35,197 nt of DNA, taken from the IMG/VR virus record IMGVR_UViG_3300013132_002068, positions 1 through 35,197 of that record. One strand, given 5' to 3'. Below, piece by piece: positions 16,928-24,530 of the stretch (position 1 is the stretch's first letter; each line of letters starts with the position of its first letter). The translations under genes were made by a program, and so were the position numbers. A model generated the notes under the pieces. That model was not told where the DNA came from and ran no database searches. It saw only the letters and a program-made list of their open reading frames with translations. This DNA comes from a virus.

Positions 16928-17907
16928 TGAAAAACATTTTAGTATGCGGTGCCGGCGGTTTTATCGGTACATACTTAGTAGAAAGTCTTAAAAAGCAAGG
17001 TCATTATGTAATAGGAGCGGATTTAAAATTTCCGCTCTACAGCGAAACAGAATGTGACAAGTTTTACAAACTAGATTTGCGTGACTATCAAAATGTAAAA
17101 ACTATTTTTTTTAAGAATAGAATTGACGAGGTTTATCAACTCGCAGCCGATATGGGCGGTGCTGGATATATATTTACCGGTGAAAATGACGCTGACATTA
17201 TGCATAATAGCGCCACTATAAATTTGAATATATTAGATGTAATGGTAAAAAATCATGTTAAGAAAGTATTTTATAGTAGTAGTGCTTGCATGTATCCTGC
17301 ATATAATCAAACTGACCCAAACAATCCATTATTAACTGAAGAAAGCGCATATCCTGCCGATCCAGATAGTGAATATGGATGGGAAAAGTTGTTTAGTGAA
17401 AGATTATACCTAACATATGCACGTAATTATGGAATAGACGTAAGAGTAGCACGTTTTCATAATATATTTGGTCCTAGAGGTAGTTGGAATAACGGTAAAG
17501 AAAAAGCACCGGCAGCATTATGTCGCAAAGTTGCAATGGCTGAAGATAATGGTACAGTTGAAGTTTGGGGCCCGGGCATACAAACACGTAGTTTTTTATA
17601 TATTGATGAATGTATAGAAGGTATACATCGTATAATGGAGGGTGACTATCAAAAGCCTTTAAATTTAGGCAGCACATCAATGATCAGTATTAATGATCTA
17701 GTAAAGTTAATAGCAAGAATTTCTGGTAAAACAGTACATATTAAAAACATAGATGGTCCAATGGGTGTGATGGGACGTAATAGCGATAATACATTAATAA
17801 AAGAAAAAATTAATTGGGCTCCAGGAGAAGATTTAGAGGCCGGATTAATTAAAACTTATGCTTGGATCAAAGAACAAATAGACAAAAATATAAACGATGT
17901 AGAATGA
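16927..17907 (+). CDS. GDP-mannose 3,5-epimerase-like NAD-dependent sugar epimerase
   Basis: A 326-aa short-chain dehydrogenase-type protein. It has the NAD-binding GAGGFIG at residues 8-14, AADMGGAG at 73-80, SSSACMYP at 117-124, the catalytic pair Y150/K154 (YGWEK), then RFHNIFGPRGSWNNGKEKAPAA and QTRSFLYIDECIEG. These blocks, including the Cys after SSA (C121) and the Lys in EKAPAA (K193), match what I know of GDP-mannose 3,5-epimerases, which use Cys and Lys as the acid/base pair to make GDP-L-galactose or GDP-L-gulose. Length is normal for the family. It probably supplies an activated sugar to the neighbouring glycosyltransferases. A related C3/C5 epimerase on another GDP-sugar is possible. 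Confidence 0.82.
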   Translation: MKNILVCGAGGFIGTYLVESLKKQGHYVIGADLKFPLYSETECDKFYKLDLRDYQNVKTIFFKNRIDEVYQLAADMGGAGYIFTGENDADIMHNSATINLNILDVMVKNHVKKVFYSSSACMYPAYNQTDPNNPLLTEESAYPADPDSEYGWEKLFSERLYLTYARNYGIDVRVARFHNIFGPRGSWNNGKEKAPAALCRKVAMAEDNGTVEVWGPGIQTRSFLYIDECIEGIHRIMEGDYQKPLNLGSTSMISINDLVKLIARISGKTVHIKNIDGPMGVMGRNSDNTLIKEKINWAPGEDLEAGLIKTYAWIKEQIDKNINDVE

Positions 17908-17908
17908 C

Positions 17909-18784
17909 ATGTCTAAAAAATATATTATAGGTCTAGGCTGTAGTTGGACCCAGGGTGAAGGCGGATATCCTGACGAAATATGGCAGAGATATAACGGCAG
18001 AGTTCAATTACGTGGGGCAGATGACTATCATTTACGCAAATACGAACATGAAAATAGTTGGGTAAATGTATTAGCCAGAGATCATTTTCCAGATCATATA
18101 CCCGTTAATTTGGGGGTGCGCGGAGTAGGTAATTTCGCAGCAGTAAATCAATTAAATTTTTGTAATAGAGTAGATTGGGAAAACGGTACAGGCATAATTG
18201 TTTTGATGATGTCTGGCTTTGAGCGTTTTGATGTATTTCAACAATACCCTAAACATAATAGACACCAAGATGATTTTTATAGTAATAATGAGTATGTTCA
18301 TTATAAATGGCGTACTGCATGGCCAATCAAAACCGATAAAGGGGATTCGTCATTTTGGAGTGTTTATGCGACAGAATTGTGGTCTGAACAATTTGTTGCA
18401 TCATGGCAAATAATAAACTTATTAAATTTACAGACGTTTGCCAAGGCACATAATTTTAAAATAGTATTAGCAAATGCGTTTAATCAATCCCCGCGCGGTG
18501 TCTACGAATATCTAAAAGAAAATACAGGCTCCATGGCTTATAAGTTTGATTGGAGTACTTATGTTCATAATAAAGTTGATTATGAGTCATTTATGCAAAA
18601 ATTAGTTGATTTAGATGGCATAATTCCAAAAGAAAAATGGGGCGGATATTTTAATGTTTATAAAGAACGATCATGGCCATCAACTTATTTGACAAATTGT
18701 GAAGGGGCACATCCTACAATATTAGGATATAAAGTTATAGCAAGCGAGTTAGCCCAGTTCATAAATAGTCAAGGCTATGTCTAA
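17909..18784 (+). CDS. SGNH/GDSL hydrolase-like protein A
   Basis: A 291-aa protein. The N terminus reads KKYIIGLGCSWTQGEG, where the Ser fits block I of SGNH esterases. NLGVRGVGNFAAVN (about residues 70-83) fits the Gly block, and near the C terminus EGAHPTILGYKVIASELAQFI fits the His block, although the usual D-x-x-H reads E-G-A-H. The Asn block is less clear (VLMMSGFERFD). Family members remove or transfer acyl groups on sugars and lipids. Position between the epimerase and a B12-type radical SAM protein suggests glycan esterification or de-esterification; this is inference. Its end overlaps the next start by 8 bases. Two more SGNH-like proteins follow in the cluster. Confidence 0.6.
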   Translation: MSKKYIIGLGCSWTQGEGGYPDEIWQRYNGRVQLRGADDYHLRKYEHENSWVNVLARDHFPDHIPVNLGVRGVGNFAAVNQLNFCNRVDWENGTGIIVLMMSGFERFDVFQQYPKHNRHQDDFYSNNEYVHYKWRTAWPIKTDKGDSSFWSVYATELWSEQFVASWQIINLLNLQTFAKAHNFKIVLANAFNQSPRGVYEYLKENTGSMAYKFDWSTYVHNKVDYESFMQKLVDLDGIIPKEKWGGYFNVYKERSWPSTYLTNCEGAHPTILGYKVIASELAQFINSQGYV

Positions 18785-20708
18785 AAAAATTGTTAGTTTC
18801 GTAAATCCAAATTTTCAGCAAGGACCTAAAGAATATAATGCATATTATTTGCCTTATAGTCCCGGAGTCCTTTGGAGTTATGTAAATCAATTTGAGCCGA
18901 TTAAAAAGAATTTTGAACTAGGTGAGTTTATATGGCGTCGTGATACTATTGAAGAGGCTATTGAAAAACTTAAAGATAGTGACGTTGTAGGATTTAGCAC
19001 ATATATTTGGAATCGTAGTTATAACAACGTTCTTGCTAGAGAACTTAAAAAAAGAAATAAAGATATATTAATTTTCTTTGGTGGTCCTGAACCTCCCATA
19101 ACAGATAAGAACTTTTTTAAAAAGTTTCCCTATATTGATCTAGCAGTTAAGCAAGAAGGTGAAATTACTTTCAAAAAGATTTTAGAAACCGTTATGGTTA
19201 AGGGAGCAAGTTTTAAGGCTATACCTGGATTAATTATTAATGATGACGGCAAAGTATTTGATACTGGCCCCGGAGTCAGGATAGACAAACTAGACCAAAT
19301 ACCCAGTCCATATCTATCAGGTGTGTTTGATGACCTAATGAAAAAACATCCCGAGATACGTTGGAACGCTACACTAGAAACAAATCGTGGTTGTCCTTAT
19401 GCTTGTACATTCTGTGACTGGGGAAGTCTCACATATAATAAAGTAAAGAAGTTTGATTTACAACGAGTCTTTGATGAACTAGAATGGATAGGAAGTCATG
19501 GATTAGATTTTATAAGTTTGACTGATGCTAACTTTGGTATATTTGCTGAACGTGATAGTATGATTGCTGACAAACTAATTGAAGTACAAAAAAGATATGG
19601 TAACCCTAAGGCATATACAATTGCTTGGGCAAAGAATCAAAAGCAAGAAGTTGTTGATATTGTACGTAAATTAATATTTGAAGGCGGAAGCAAGATGGGG
19701 CTTAATCTGTCTGTGCAAAGCATGGATGATAATGTACTTGATATTATTAAGCGCAAAAATCTTGAAATGAATAAGATTGAAGAAGTATTTGAACTCTGTG
19801 AAAAGTACAGTATCCCATTATATACAGAATTAATATTAGGATTACCCGGAGAAGATTTACGTACTTGGAAAGATAACTTCTACAAATTGTTTAAAGCCGG
19901 TAATCATACCGGTATTACAGTTTATCAAGCGCAGTTACTTGAAAATGCTGAAATGAATTTAACGCAAAAAGAAGAGTTTAGATTAGAAGGTAAGATCGTA
20001 TACGATTATCTAGTCGGTACATATAATGAGCATGAATTAAAAGAAGGTATTGAAGTTGTAGTATCTACAAAAGACATGCCCAGACAGGATATGGTCAAAG
20101 CACAAGTTTGGAGTTGGTTTATTAATACATTTCATGTCAACGGTATTACTAATTATATTAGTAGAGTGCTTTACAAACTTAACAAATTAGAATATAATGA
20201 ATTTTATGAAGCCCTGTTTCACTATATACAAAAAGACGAGTGGTTTAATAAAGAAATTGAAAGAATATCAGTACATTATAATAAATGGACCGTTGAGGGC
20301 AGAATAGATCACACCCCTATCCAAGGCATGGAAATACATGGCTGGAACTTAATACATAGCACAGTGATTAATCTTCATAGCGAATATAAACATAAACATG
20401 TATTTGATTTAATTGATAGATTTTTAATTGAACATTTCAACATTGATCCAGAACTTAGAGAAGAATTAATTGAATTTCAAAAGTTATACTTAATTGATTA
20501 TAATAGAATAGGCAGTTATCCTTTAATTAAATCATTAAAATATGATATTCCTTCTTATGTTCAGGATAATAGTGTATTAACTAAACAAGAGTGCGCATAC
20601 GAATTTGACTTTCCAGAAGATAAAACACAGTCTTTACAACGTTTTTGTGAACAAATATTTTTTGCGAGACGCAGAAATTTTGGTAAATCATGGATAACTA
20701 AAAAATGA
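18777..20708 (+). CDS. B12-binding-domain radical SAM protein A
   Basis: A 643-aa protein. Residues 1-180 look like a cobalamin-binding-type Rossmann domain: DSDVVGFSTYIWNRSYNNVLARELKKR, ILIFFGGPEPP at 97-107 and DLAVKQEGE at 121-129. I see no D-x-H-x-x-G motif, so any cobalamin may bind without a lower His ligand. The radical SAM motif is C206, C210 and C213 (RGCPYACTFC). SLTDANFGIFAERD, NLSVQSMDDNVLDIIKR and ELILGLPGED are typical of the barrel in this class. The C-terminal ~230 residues are rich in aromatic and charged residues and not recognised. Known relatives include methyltransferases and ring-forming enzymes; the substrate here is unknown. Start and stop overlap both SGNH-like neighbours. 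Confidence 0.8.
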   Translation: MSKKIVSFVNPNFQQGPKEYNAYYLPYSPGVLWSYVNQFEPIKKNFELGEFIWRRDTIEEAIEKLKDSDVVGFSTYIWNRSYNNVLARELKKRNKDILIFFGGPEPPITDKNFFKKFPYIDLAVKQEGEITFKKILETVMVKGASFKAIPGLIINDDGKVFDTGPGVRIDKLDQIPSPYLSGVFDDLMKKHPEIRWNATLETNRGCPYACTFCDWGSLTYNKVKKFDLQRVFDELEWIGSHGLDFISLTDANFGIFAERDSMIADKLIEVQKRYGNPKAYTIAWAKNQKQEVVDIVRKLIFEGGSKMGLNLSVQSMDDNVLDIIKRKNLEMNKIEEVFELCEKYSIPLYTELILGLPGEDLRTWKDNFYKLFKAGNHTGITVYQAQLLENAEMNLTQKEEFRLEGKIVYDYLVGTYNEHELKEGIEVVVSTKDMPRQDMVKAQVWSWFINTFHVNGITNYISRVLYKLNKLEYNEFYEALFHYIQKDEWFNKEIERISVHYNKWTVEGRIDHTPIQGMEIHGWNLIHSTVINLHSEYKHKHVFDLIDRFLIEHFNIDPELREELIEFQKLYLIDYNRIGSYPLIKSLKYDIPSYVQDNSVLTKQECAYEFDFPEDKTQSLQRFCEQIFFARRRNFGKSWITKK

Positions 20709-21352
20709 TATTATTATCTAATGGTTGTAGTTGGACATATGGGTCAGGGCTAGATGAAGGTATAAGAGAGGAATCTGTATATTCAGCACTGATTGCTAGA
20801 ACTCTAAACCGTAAACTTGTTAATTTAAGTAAAGGGTGTGGTAGTAACCAAAGAATTTTACGCACAACGTTTGAATGGATATCAAAACAAAATAAATCTA
20901 TTTGGGATAATACACTAGCAATTATTCAATGGACTGATGAATCAAGATACGAATACTATGTTCCTAATCTAAAAAAAGACTACACTGATAATTGGGCAAG
21001 AGTTAAAGTTGATGTTGTCCTTAGTCCTAATGAGTTAGATTATATTGATAAAGCAACTGAAAGAGCGAATTTTAGGTTAGAAACATTTACTCATCAAGAA
21101 GCAGCATATCATATGCTTACCTATTCTTCTGCTATGGCATACATCTTTAAATCATATGGAATTAAATATTATTTTTGGTCGCATATATTTAATTTTAATT
21201 ACTTTAATCGTAAAGTCAATGATTTTATGCAAAAAAACCAATCATGGATAAAAGTACTGGGTGAGTATGATCGAATAGGTAACCATGATCCACATCCTAG
21301 TGTGACCGGGCATAAAGAAATTGCTGAACAGATATTGAACTTCGTTAAATAA
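20705..21352 (+). CDS. SGNH/GDSL hydrolase-like protein B
   Basis: A 215-aa protein, close to the usual single-domain SGNH length. Block I is MILLSNGCSWTYGSGLDEG, with Ser in G-C-S-W-T. Block II is NLSKGCGSNQRILRTT. Block III is probably LAIIQWTDESRYEYY. The C-terminal NHDPHPSVTGHKEIAEQIL fits the His block, with Asp two residues before His instead of three. It shares G-C-S-W-T and Q/x-x-G-x-G with the 17909 protein, so the two are related. It overlaps the upstream radical SAM gene by 4 bases (ATGA). The expected activity is acyl-ester chemistry; the target is unknown. Confidence 0.6.
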   Translation: MILLSNGCSWTYGSGLDEGIREESVYSALIARTLNRKLVNLSKGCGSNQRILRTTFEWISKQNKSIWDNTLAIIQWTDESRYEYYVPNLKKDYTDNWARVKVDVVLSPNELDYIDKATERANFRLETFTHQEAAYHMLTYSSAMAYIFKSYGIKYYFWSHIFNFNYFNRKVNDFMQKNQSWIKVLGEYDRIGNHDPHPSVTGHKEIAEQILNFVK

Positions 21353-21360
21353 GATATCAT

Positions 21361-21366
21361 AGGAGA
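21361..21366 (+). promoter_or_regulatory. Ribosome site AGGAGA deciding a TTG start
   Basis: AGGAGA lies 7 bases before the TTG at 21374. The nearest in-frame ATG is 30 codons later and has no comparable site. This fixes the start of the large B12-type radical SAM gene at TTG. Confidence 0.6.
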
Positions 21367-21373
21367 TAAGTTT

Positions 21374-23680
21374 TTGGAGTTCACGTTAAGAAGTCTAGCG
21401 GTTGATGAACTTAAACCGCATGAAAGACCAACAGAAGATATCGCTGATGTACGCCATCGTAATATGATGGAAGCGATAGCACCTTATGCCAAACCAACCG
21501 TACAAAAGAATCTAACTCCTGTATATGTAGATTATAAAACACGCAATACTAAACTTGTATTGGTCTTATGTCCTGAGTGGAGCCCTTATATGCCTCCTTT
21601 CAGTTTAGCAAGATTAAGTGGCATAGCAAAAACTGCAGGCTATGAAACTTGGCTGATTGATTTAAACGTTAAAGCATTTACTGCTTTCCGTGATGACTGG
21701 TGGCCTAGCAAAAAAATACCTTTTAGATTATGGGATCCTAGTGCTAGTTGGCGTTGGTTAGGTAATAACTATAAAGAATTCGTACATCCATTACTTGAGC
21801 CATTGCTTAATGCAGAAATAGATAACATACTTGCTAAAGAGCCAGATGTGGTCGGCTTTAGTATATATTACATCAGTGAAGAACCCGCCAAGTGGATGTG
21901 TCAAGAAATTAAACGCAGAGCACCTCACGTTAAAATTGCTGTGGGTGGACCAAACGTACACAAGAGCTGGTTTAAAGTTGAACCTTATTATGACTATGTT
22001 GTTATCGGTGAGGGTGAACTCAATCTATTACGTGTATTAGAAGATGTTGAAAATAAAGTTGAACGTACAGAACCTTGGATATTAAATCAGCCCGAAGATG
22101 AAAGACTAAACATAAATGGTTTACCGATGCCTGACTATGAAAGTTTAGATTTCAGTTTATATGAATTACCCAATGGTGTAAACACAGAAATCAGTCGCGG
22201 CTGTACAGCAAAATGTACATTCTGTGAAGAAACACACTTTTGGAAATATCGTCAAAGACAGAGCGTTGACCTTATCGGCGAAATTGAATGGCTTTACTAT
22301 AATAAAGGCACAGATGTCATTTGGTTTATTGATAGTCTTGTTAATGGTAATCTAAAAGAATTACGTGCTTTCTGTAAAGCAGTAGCAGCGAAAGGACTTA
22401 AGATTAACTGGACTGGGTATAGTCGCTGTGACGGTCGTATGGATCTTGAGTATTTTAAAGACCTAAGAGCAGGTGGTTGTATTATGTTAAACTACGGCTG
22501 CGAAAGTGGTAGCCAGAAAGTATTAGATGATATGGCTAAGGGCGTAACTATCCAAGAAATGGAAGATAACTTTAGACATGGCAAAGAAGTGGGTGTATGG
22601 GCCGCTACGAATTGGATCGTAGGATTCCCCACAGAAGATTATCAAGACTTTGCTGATACCATGGCATTTATATGGCGTATGCGTAATATGAATATCAATA
22701 ACGCCGGTCTAGGCGTAGGATATGGTCTTGGACCAGAAACTATTGTAGGACAGAACCCGCATAAATTTAATGTGTCTTATCACAAATATCAGGGCTTTTG
22801 GATATGTAATGACTTTACAAAAGGCGGAAGCCATGTCATGGCACGTGTTAAATTTATACATATGTGGCTTGATATGTTTAAAGGCTTTACTGAAGTTCCA
22901 ATTGGTTATCCGGTACGTATTAATTTAGCCAAGGAGCATTATAAAATAAATTTTGATGATCCTACATACTTAAGAGAAATTGAGTATGAAAAATTTGATT
23001 ATAATATTATTCCTCCAGTAGATCCCAACAATCCTTATGCTAATAGTTTAGTTAATGAGCCTTGGGTTTTCTTTCGTATGCTATGGAAAATCCGCGGAGG
23101 ATTTTCAGCAATAGTTCATTTTAATCCTGAAATTGATAAACGAGAATTCGGTGATAGTTACGGGGCATGTCTTTATACCGGGGTTTATAAATTTGTAATT
23201 AATAAAGAAGGTAAATGGCATGCAGATTTTTACACAAAATTTGATCAAATTGATAATCCTTTAGATGATAGAGAAAGACCGCCGGCTGGTCGTAAGGGGC
23301 CTTTCTATGCCCAAGATTATAGCCGTTGGCAAAGTAATACTGTAAAACGTGCTAGAAAATTAGCAAAACCAACATGGAGTGATGAAGAAGGACGCAGCGG
23401 TCATGACTTTTGGGAATTATTAGAAGAAGAAAGAAGATTAAATGAGACTGTTGACTGGAGTTTTGAACATCATTATCAAGGAAGTGGCCACTGGGGTAAC
23501 TACCAAGATTATGAAGTCGGAGTATCAAATACATCAACCACTGCAATTCCAGAAAAGGAAGCAATGACTGATAAAGAATCTACATCAATTAGTATTAACG
23601 TTTCAGATATACGTAAAAAACAAGATTTCCCGCATGCTTTAATGAAATTAAAAGTTCCACAATTGCCGAGCAAGTCCTAA
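21374..23680 (+). CDS. B12-binding-domain radical SAM protein B
   Basis: A 768-aa protein. The start is a TTG at 21374 with AGGAGA (21361-21366) 7 bases before it; the first in-frame ATG would lose 30 residues. Residues ~60-225 form a cobalamin-binding-type domain: PPFSLARLSGIAKTAGYE, PDVVGFSIYYISEEPA, IAVGGPNV and YVVIGEGE. The radical SAM motif is C277, C281 and C284 (RGCTAKCTFC), followed by DVIWFIDSLVNGN, NYGCESGSQKVLDDM and NWIVGFPTEDYQDF, all typical of this class. The last ~200 residues are polar, Trp- and Tyr-rich and not recognised. The reaction could be a methylation or rearrangement; this cannot be told from sequence. It is the largest radical SAM protein here. Confidence 0.82.
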   Translation: MEFTLRSLAVDELKPHERPTEDIADVRHRNMMEAIAPYAKPTVQKNLTPVYVDYKTRNTKLVLVLCPEWSPYMPPFSLARLSGIAKTAGYETWLIDLNVKAFTAFRDDWWPSKKIPFRLWDPSASWRWLGNNYKEFVHPLLEPLLNAEIDNILAKEPDVVGFSIYYISEEPAKWMCQEIKRRAPHVKIAVGGPNVHKSWFKVEPYYDYVVIGEGELNLLRVLEDVENKVERTEPWILNQPEDERLNINGLPMPDYESLDFSLYELPNGVNTEISRGCTAKCTFCEETHFWKYRQRQSVDLIGEIEWLYYNKGTDVIWFIDSLVNGNLKELRAFCKAVAAKGLKINWTGYSRCDGRMDLEYFKDLRAGGCIMLNYGCESGSQKVLDDMAKGVTIQEMEDNFRHGKEVGVWAATNWIVGFPTEDYQDFADTMAFIWRMRNMNINNAGLGVGYGLGPETIVGQNPHKFNVSYHKYQGFWICNDFTKGGSHVMARVKFIHMWLDMFKGFTEVPIGYPVRINLAKEHYKINFDDPTYLREIEYEKFDYNIIPPVDPNNPYANSLVNEPWVFFRMLWKIRGGFSAIVHFNPEIDKREFGDSYGACLYTGVYKFVINKEGKWHADFYTKFDQIDNPLDDRERPPAGRKGPFYAQDYSRWQSNTVKRARKLAKPTWSDEEGRSGHDFWELLEEERRLNETVDWSFEHHYQGSGHWGNYQDYEVGVSNTSTTAIPEKEAMTDKESTSISINVSDIRKKQDFPHALMKLKVPQLPSKS

Positions 23681-24438
23681 TGGAAAAACAAAAGATTTGT
23701 CTAGTCGCAGGAGACAGCCATAGTTCAGGATCTGAAATAGACGGCACCGAAGACAGCGCCTATAATAGATCAATGTCATTTGGCAATCAATTAGGATCAC
23801 TAATCGGTGCAGAAAAGATTATTAATATTGCTGTAGGCGGTAGTGCTAATACCGGTATATCAAGAGCAATTATGCGCTGGTTCAAAGACCATTACGATCC
23901 TAATCTTATGAAAGTTTTTGTATGTGTGGGTTGGACTGAAAATGTTAGATTAGAAGTCCCTGCATTAGCACAGGCAATGGATTATTATAGATCCAATACA
24001 ACTTCTGATTGGTTTGATTATTCTGTACATTCTTTTTATAGAGTCAACTTAGGTTGGGAAGGACTGCAACCTGAAGAGAAAGAGGTACACAAATACTTCC
24101 ATAAGTTCATAGTTGAACAAACACATTTCATTGAAATAATGACAATTAAGAACGTATTGGAATTACAATATTTTTTAAAAATGCATGATATTGATTATGT
24201 GATGTGCAATACCATGCATATGTTTACATTGCCTGATAGACACCTCGACATATATTCGGATTTTTTAGATAAAAATAGATACTTTAACTGGGATAATAAT
24301 GAAGAATCTTTCTTTTGGAAGTATAGAAATGCAGGGTATGGTAATTCTAAAGCTAAATACTGGCATCATAATGAAGAACCTCACAGGCTTCAAGCAGAAA
24401 GACTTTATAAATTTATAGGAGAGAAATCATGTTTCTAA
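23680..24438 (+). CDS. SGNH/GDSL hydrolase-like protein C
   Basis: A 252-aa protein. The N terminus reads ICLVAGDSHSSGSE, with G-D-S-H as a classic block I including Ser. NIAVGGSANTGISRAIMR fits the Gly block, and VFVCVGWTENVRLE fits the position of the Asn block. The C terminus has NEEPHRLQAERLYKFI as the His block candidate (E-E-P-H in place of D-x-x-H). It is closer to canonical GDSL than the other two but has the same layout. It is coupled to the radical SAM gene by TAATG, and its last 10 bases overlap the next small gene. Probable esterase or acyltransferase; substrate unknown. Confidence 0.6.
   Translation: MEKQKICLVAGDSHSSGSEIDGTEDSAYNRSMSFGNQLGSLIGAEKIINIAVGGSANTGISRAIMRWFKDHYDPNLMKVFVCVGWTENVRLEVPALAQAMDYYRSNTTSDWFDYSVHSFYRVNLGWEGLQPEEKEVHKYFHKFIVEQTHFIEIMTIKNVLELQYFLKMHDIDYVMCNTMHMFTLPDRHLDIYSDFLDKNRYFNWDNNEESFFWKYRNAGYGNSKAKYWHHNEEPHRLQAERLYKFIGEKSCF
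24417..24423 (+). promoter_or_regulatory. Strong ribosome site AGGAGAG for the 32-aa gene
   Basis: AGGAGAG sits 5 bases before the ATG at 24429, within the 3' end of the SGNH-like gene. It is among the best ribosome sites in the window and is the main evidence that the tiny ORF is translated. Confidence 0.55.
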
Positions 24439-24527
24439 AAAAATGGTGGCAAAAACTCAAAAGAGAAATTCAATACCGTAAGCGTTTAAAGGAATTACGT
24501 AAAAGAGATCCATTCATTTACAAATAA
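24429..24527 (+). CDS. Tiny basic protein, 32 aa
   Basis: A 32-codon ORF starts inside the end of the SGNH-like gene (10-base overlap). It has the strong ribosome site AGGAGAG (24417-24423) 5 bases before its ATG, stronger than most in this window. The product has a hydrophobic/Trp N terminus (MFLKKWWQKLKREI) and a highly basic helix, and ends KRDPFIYK, an ending I associate with small phage proteins. It ends 3 bases before the carbamoyltransferase start. The good ribosome site and exact fit in the gap support translation. It may bind membrane, RNA or a partner protein; no function can be named. Confidence 0.55.
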   Translation: MFLKKWWQKLKREIQYRKRLKELRKRDPFIYK

Positions 24528-24530
24528 TAT

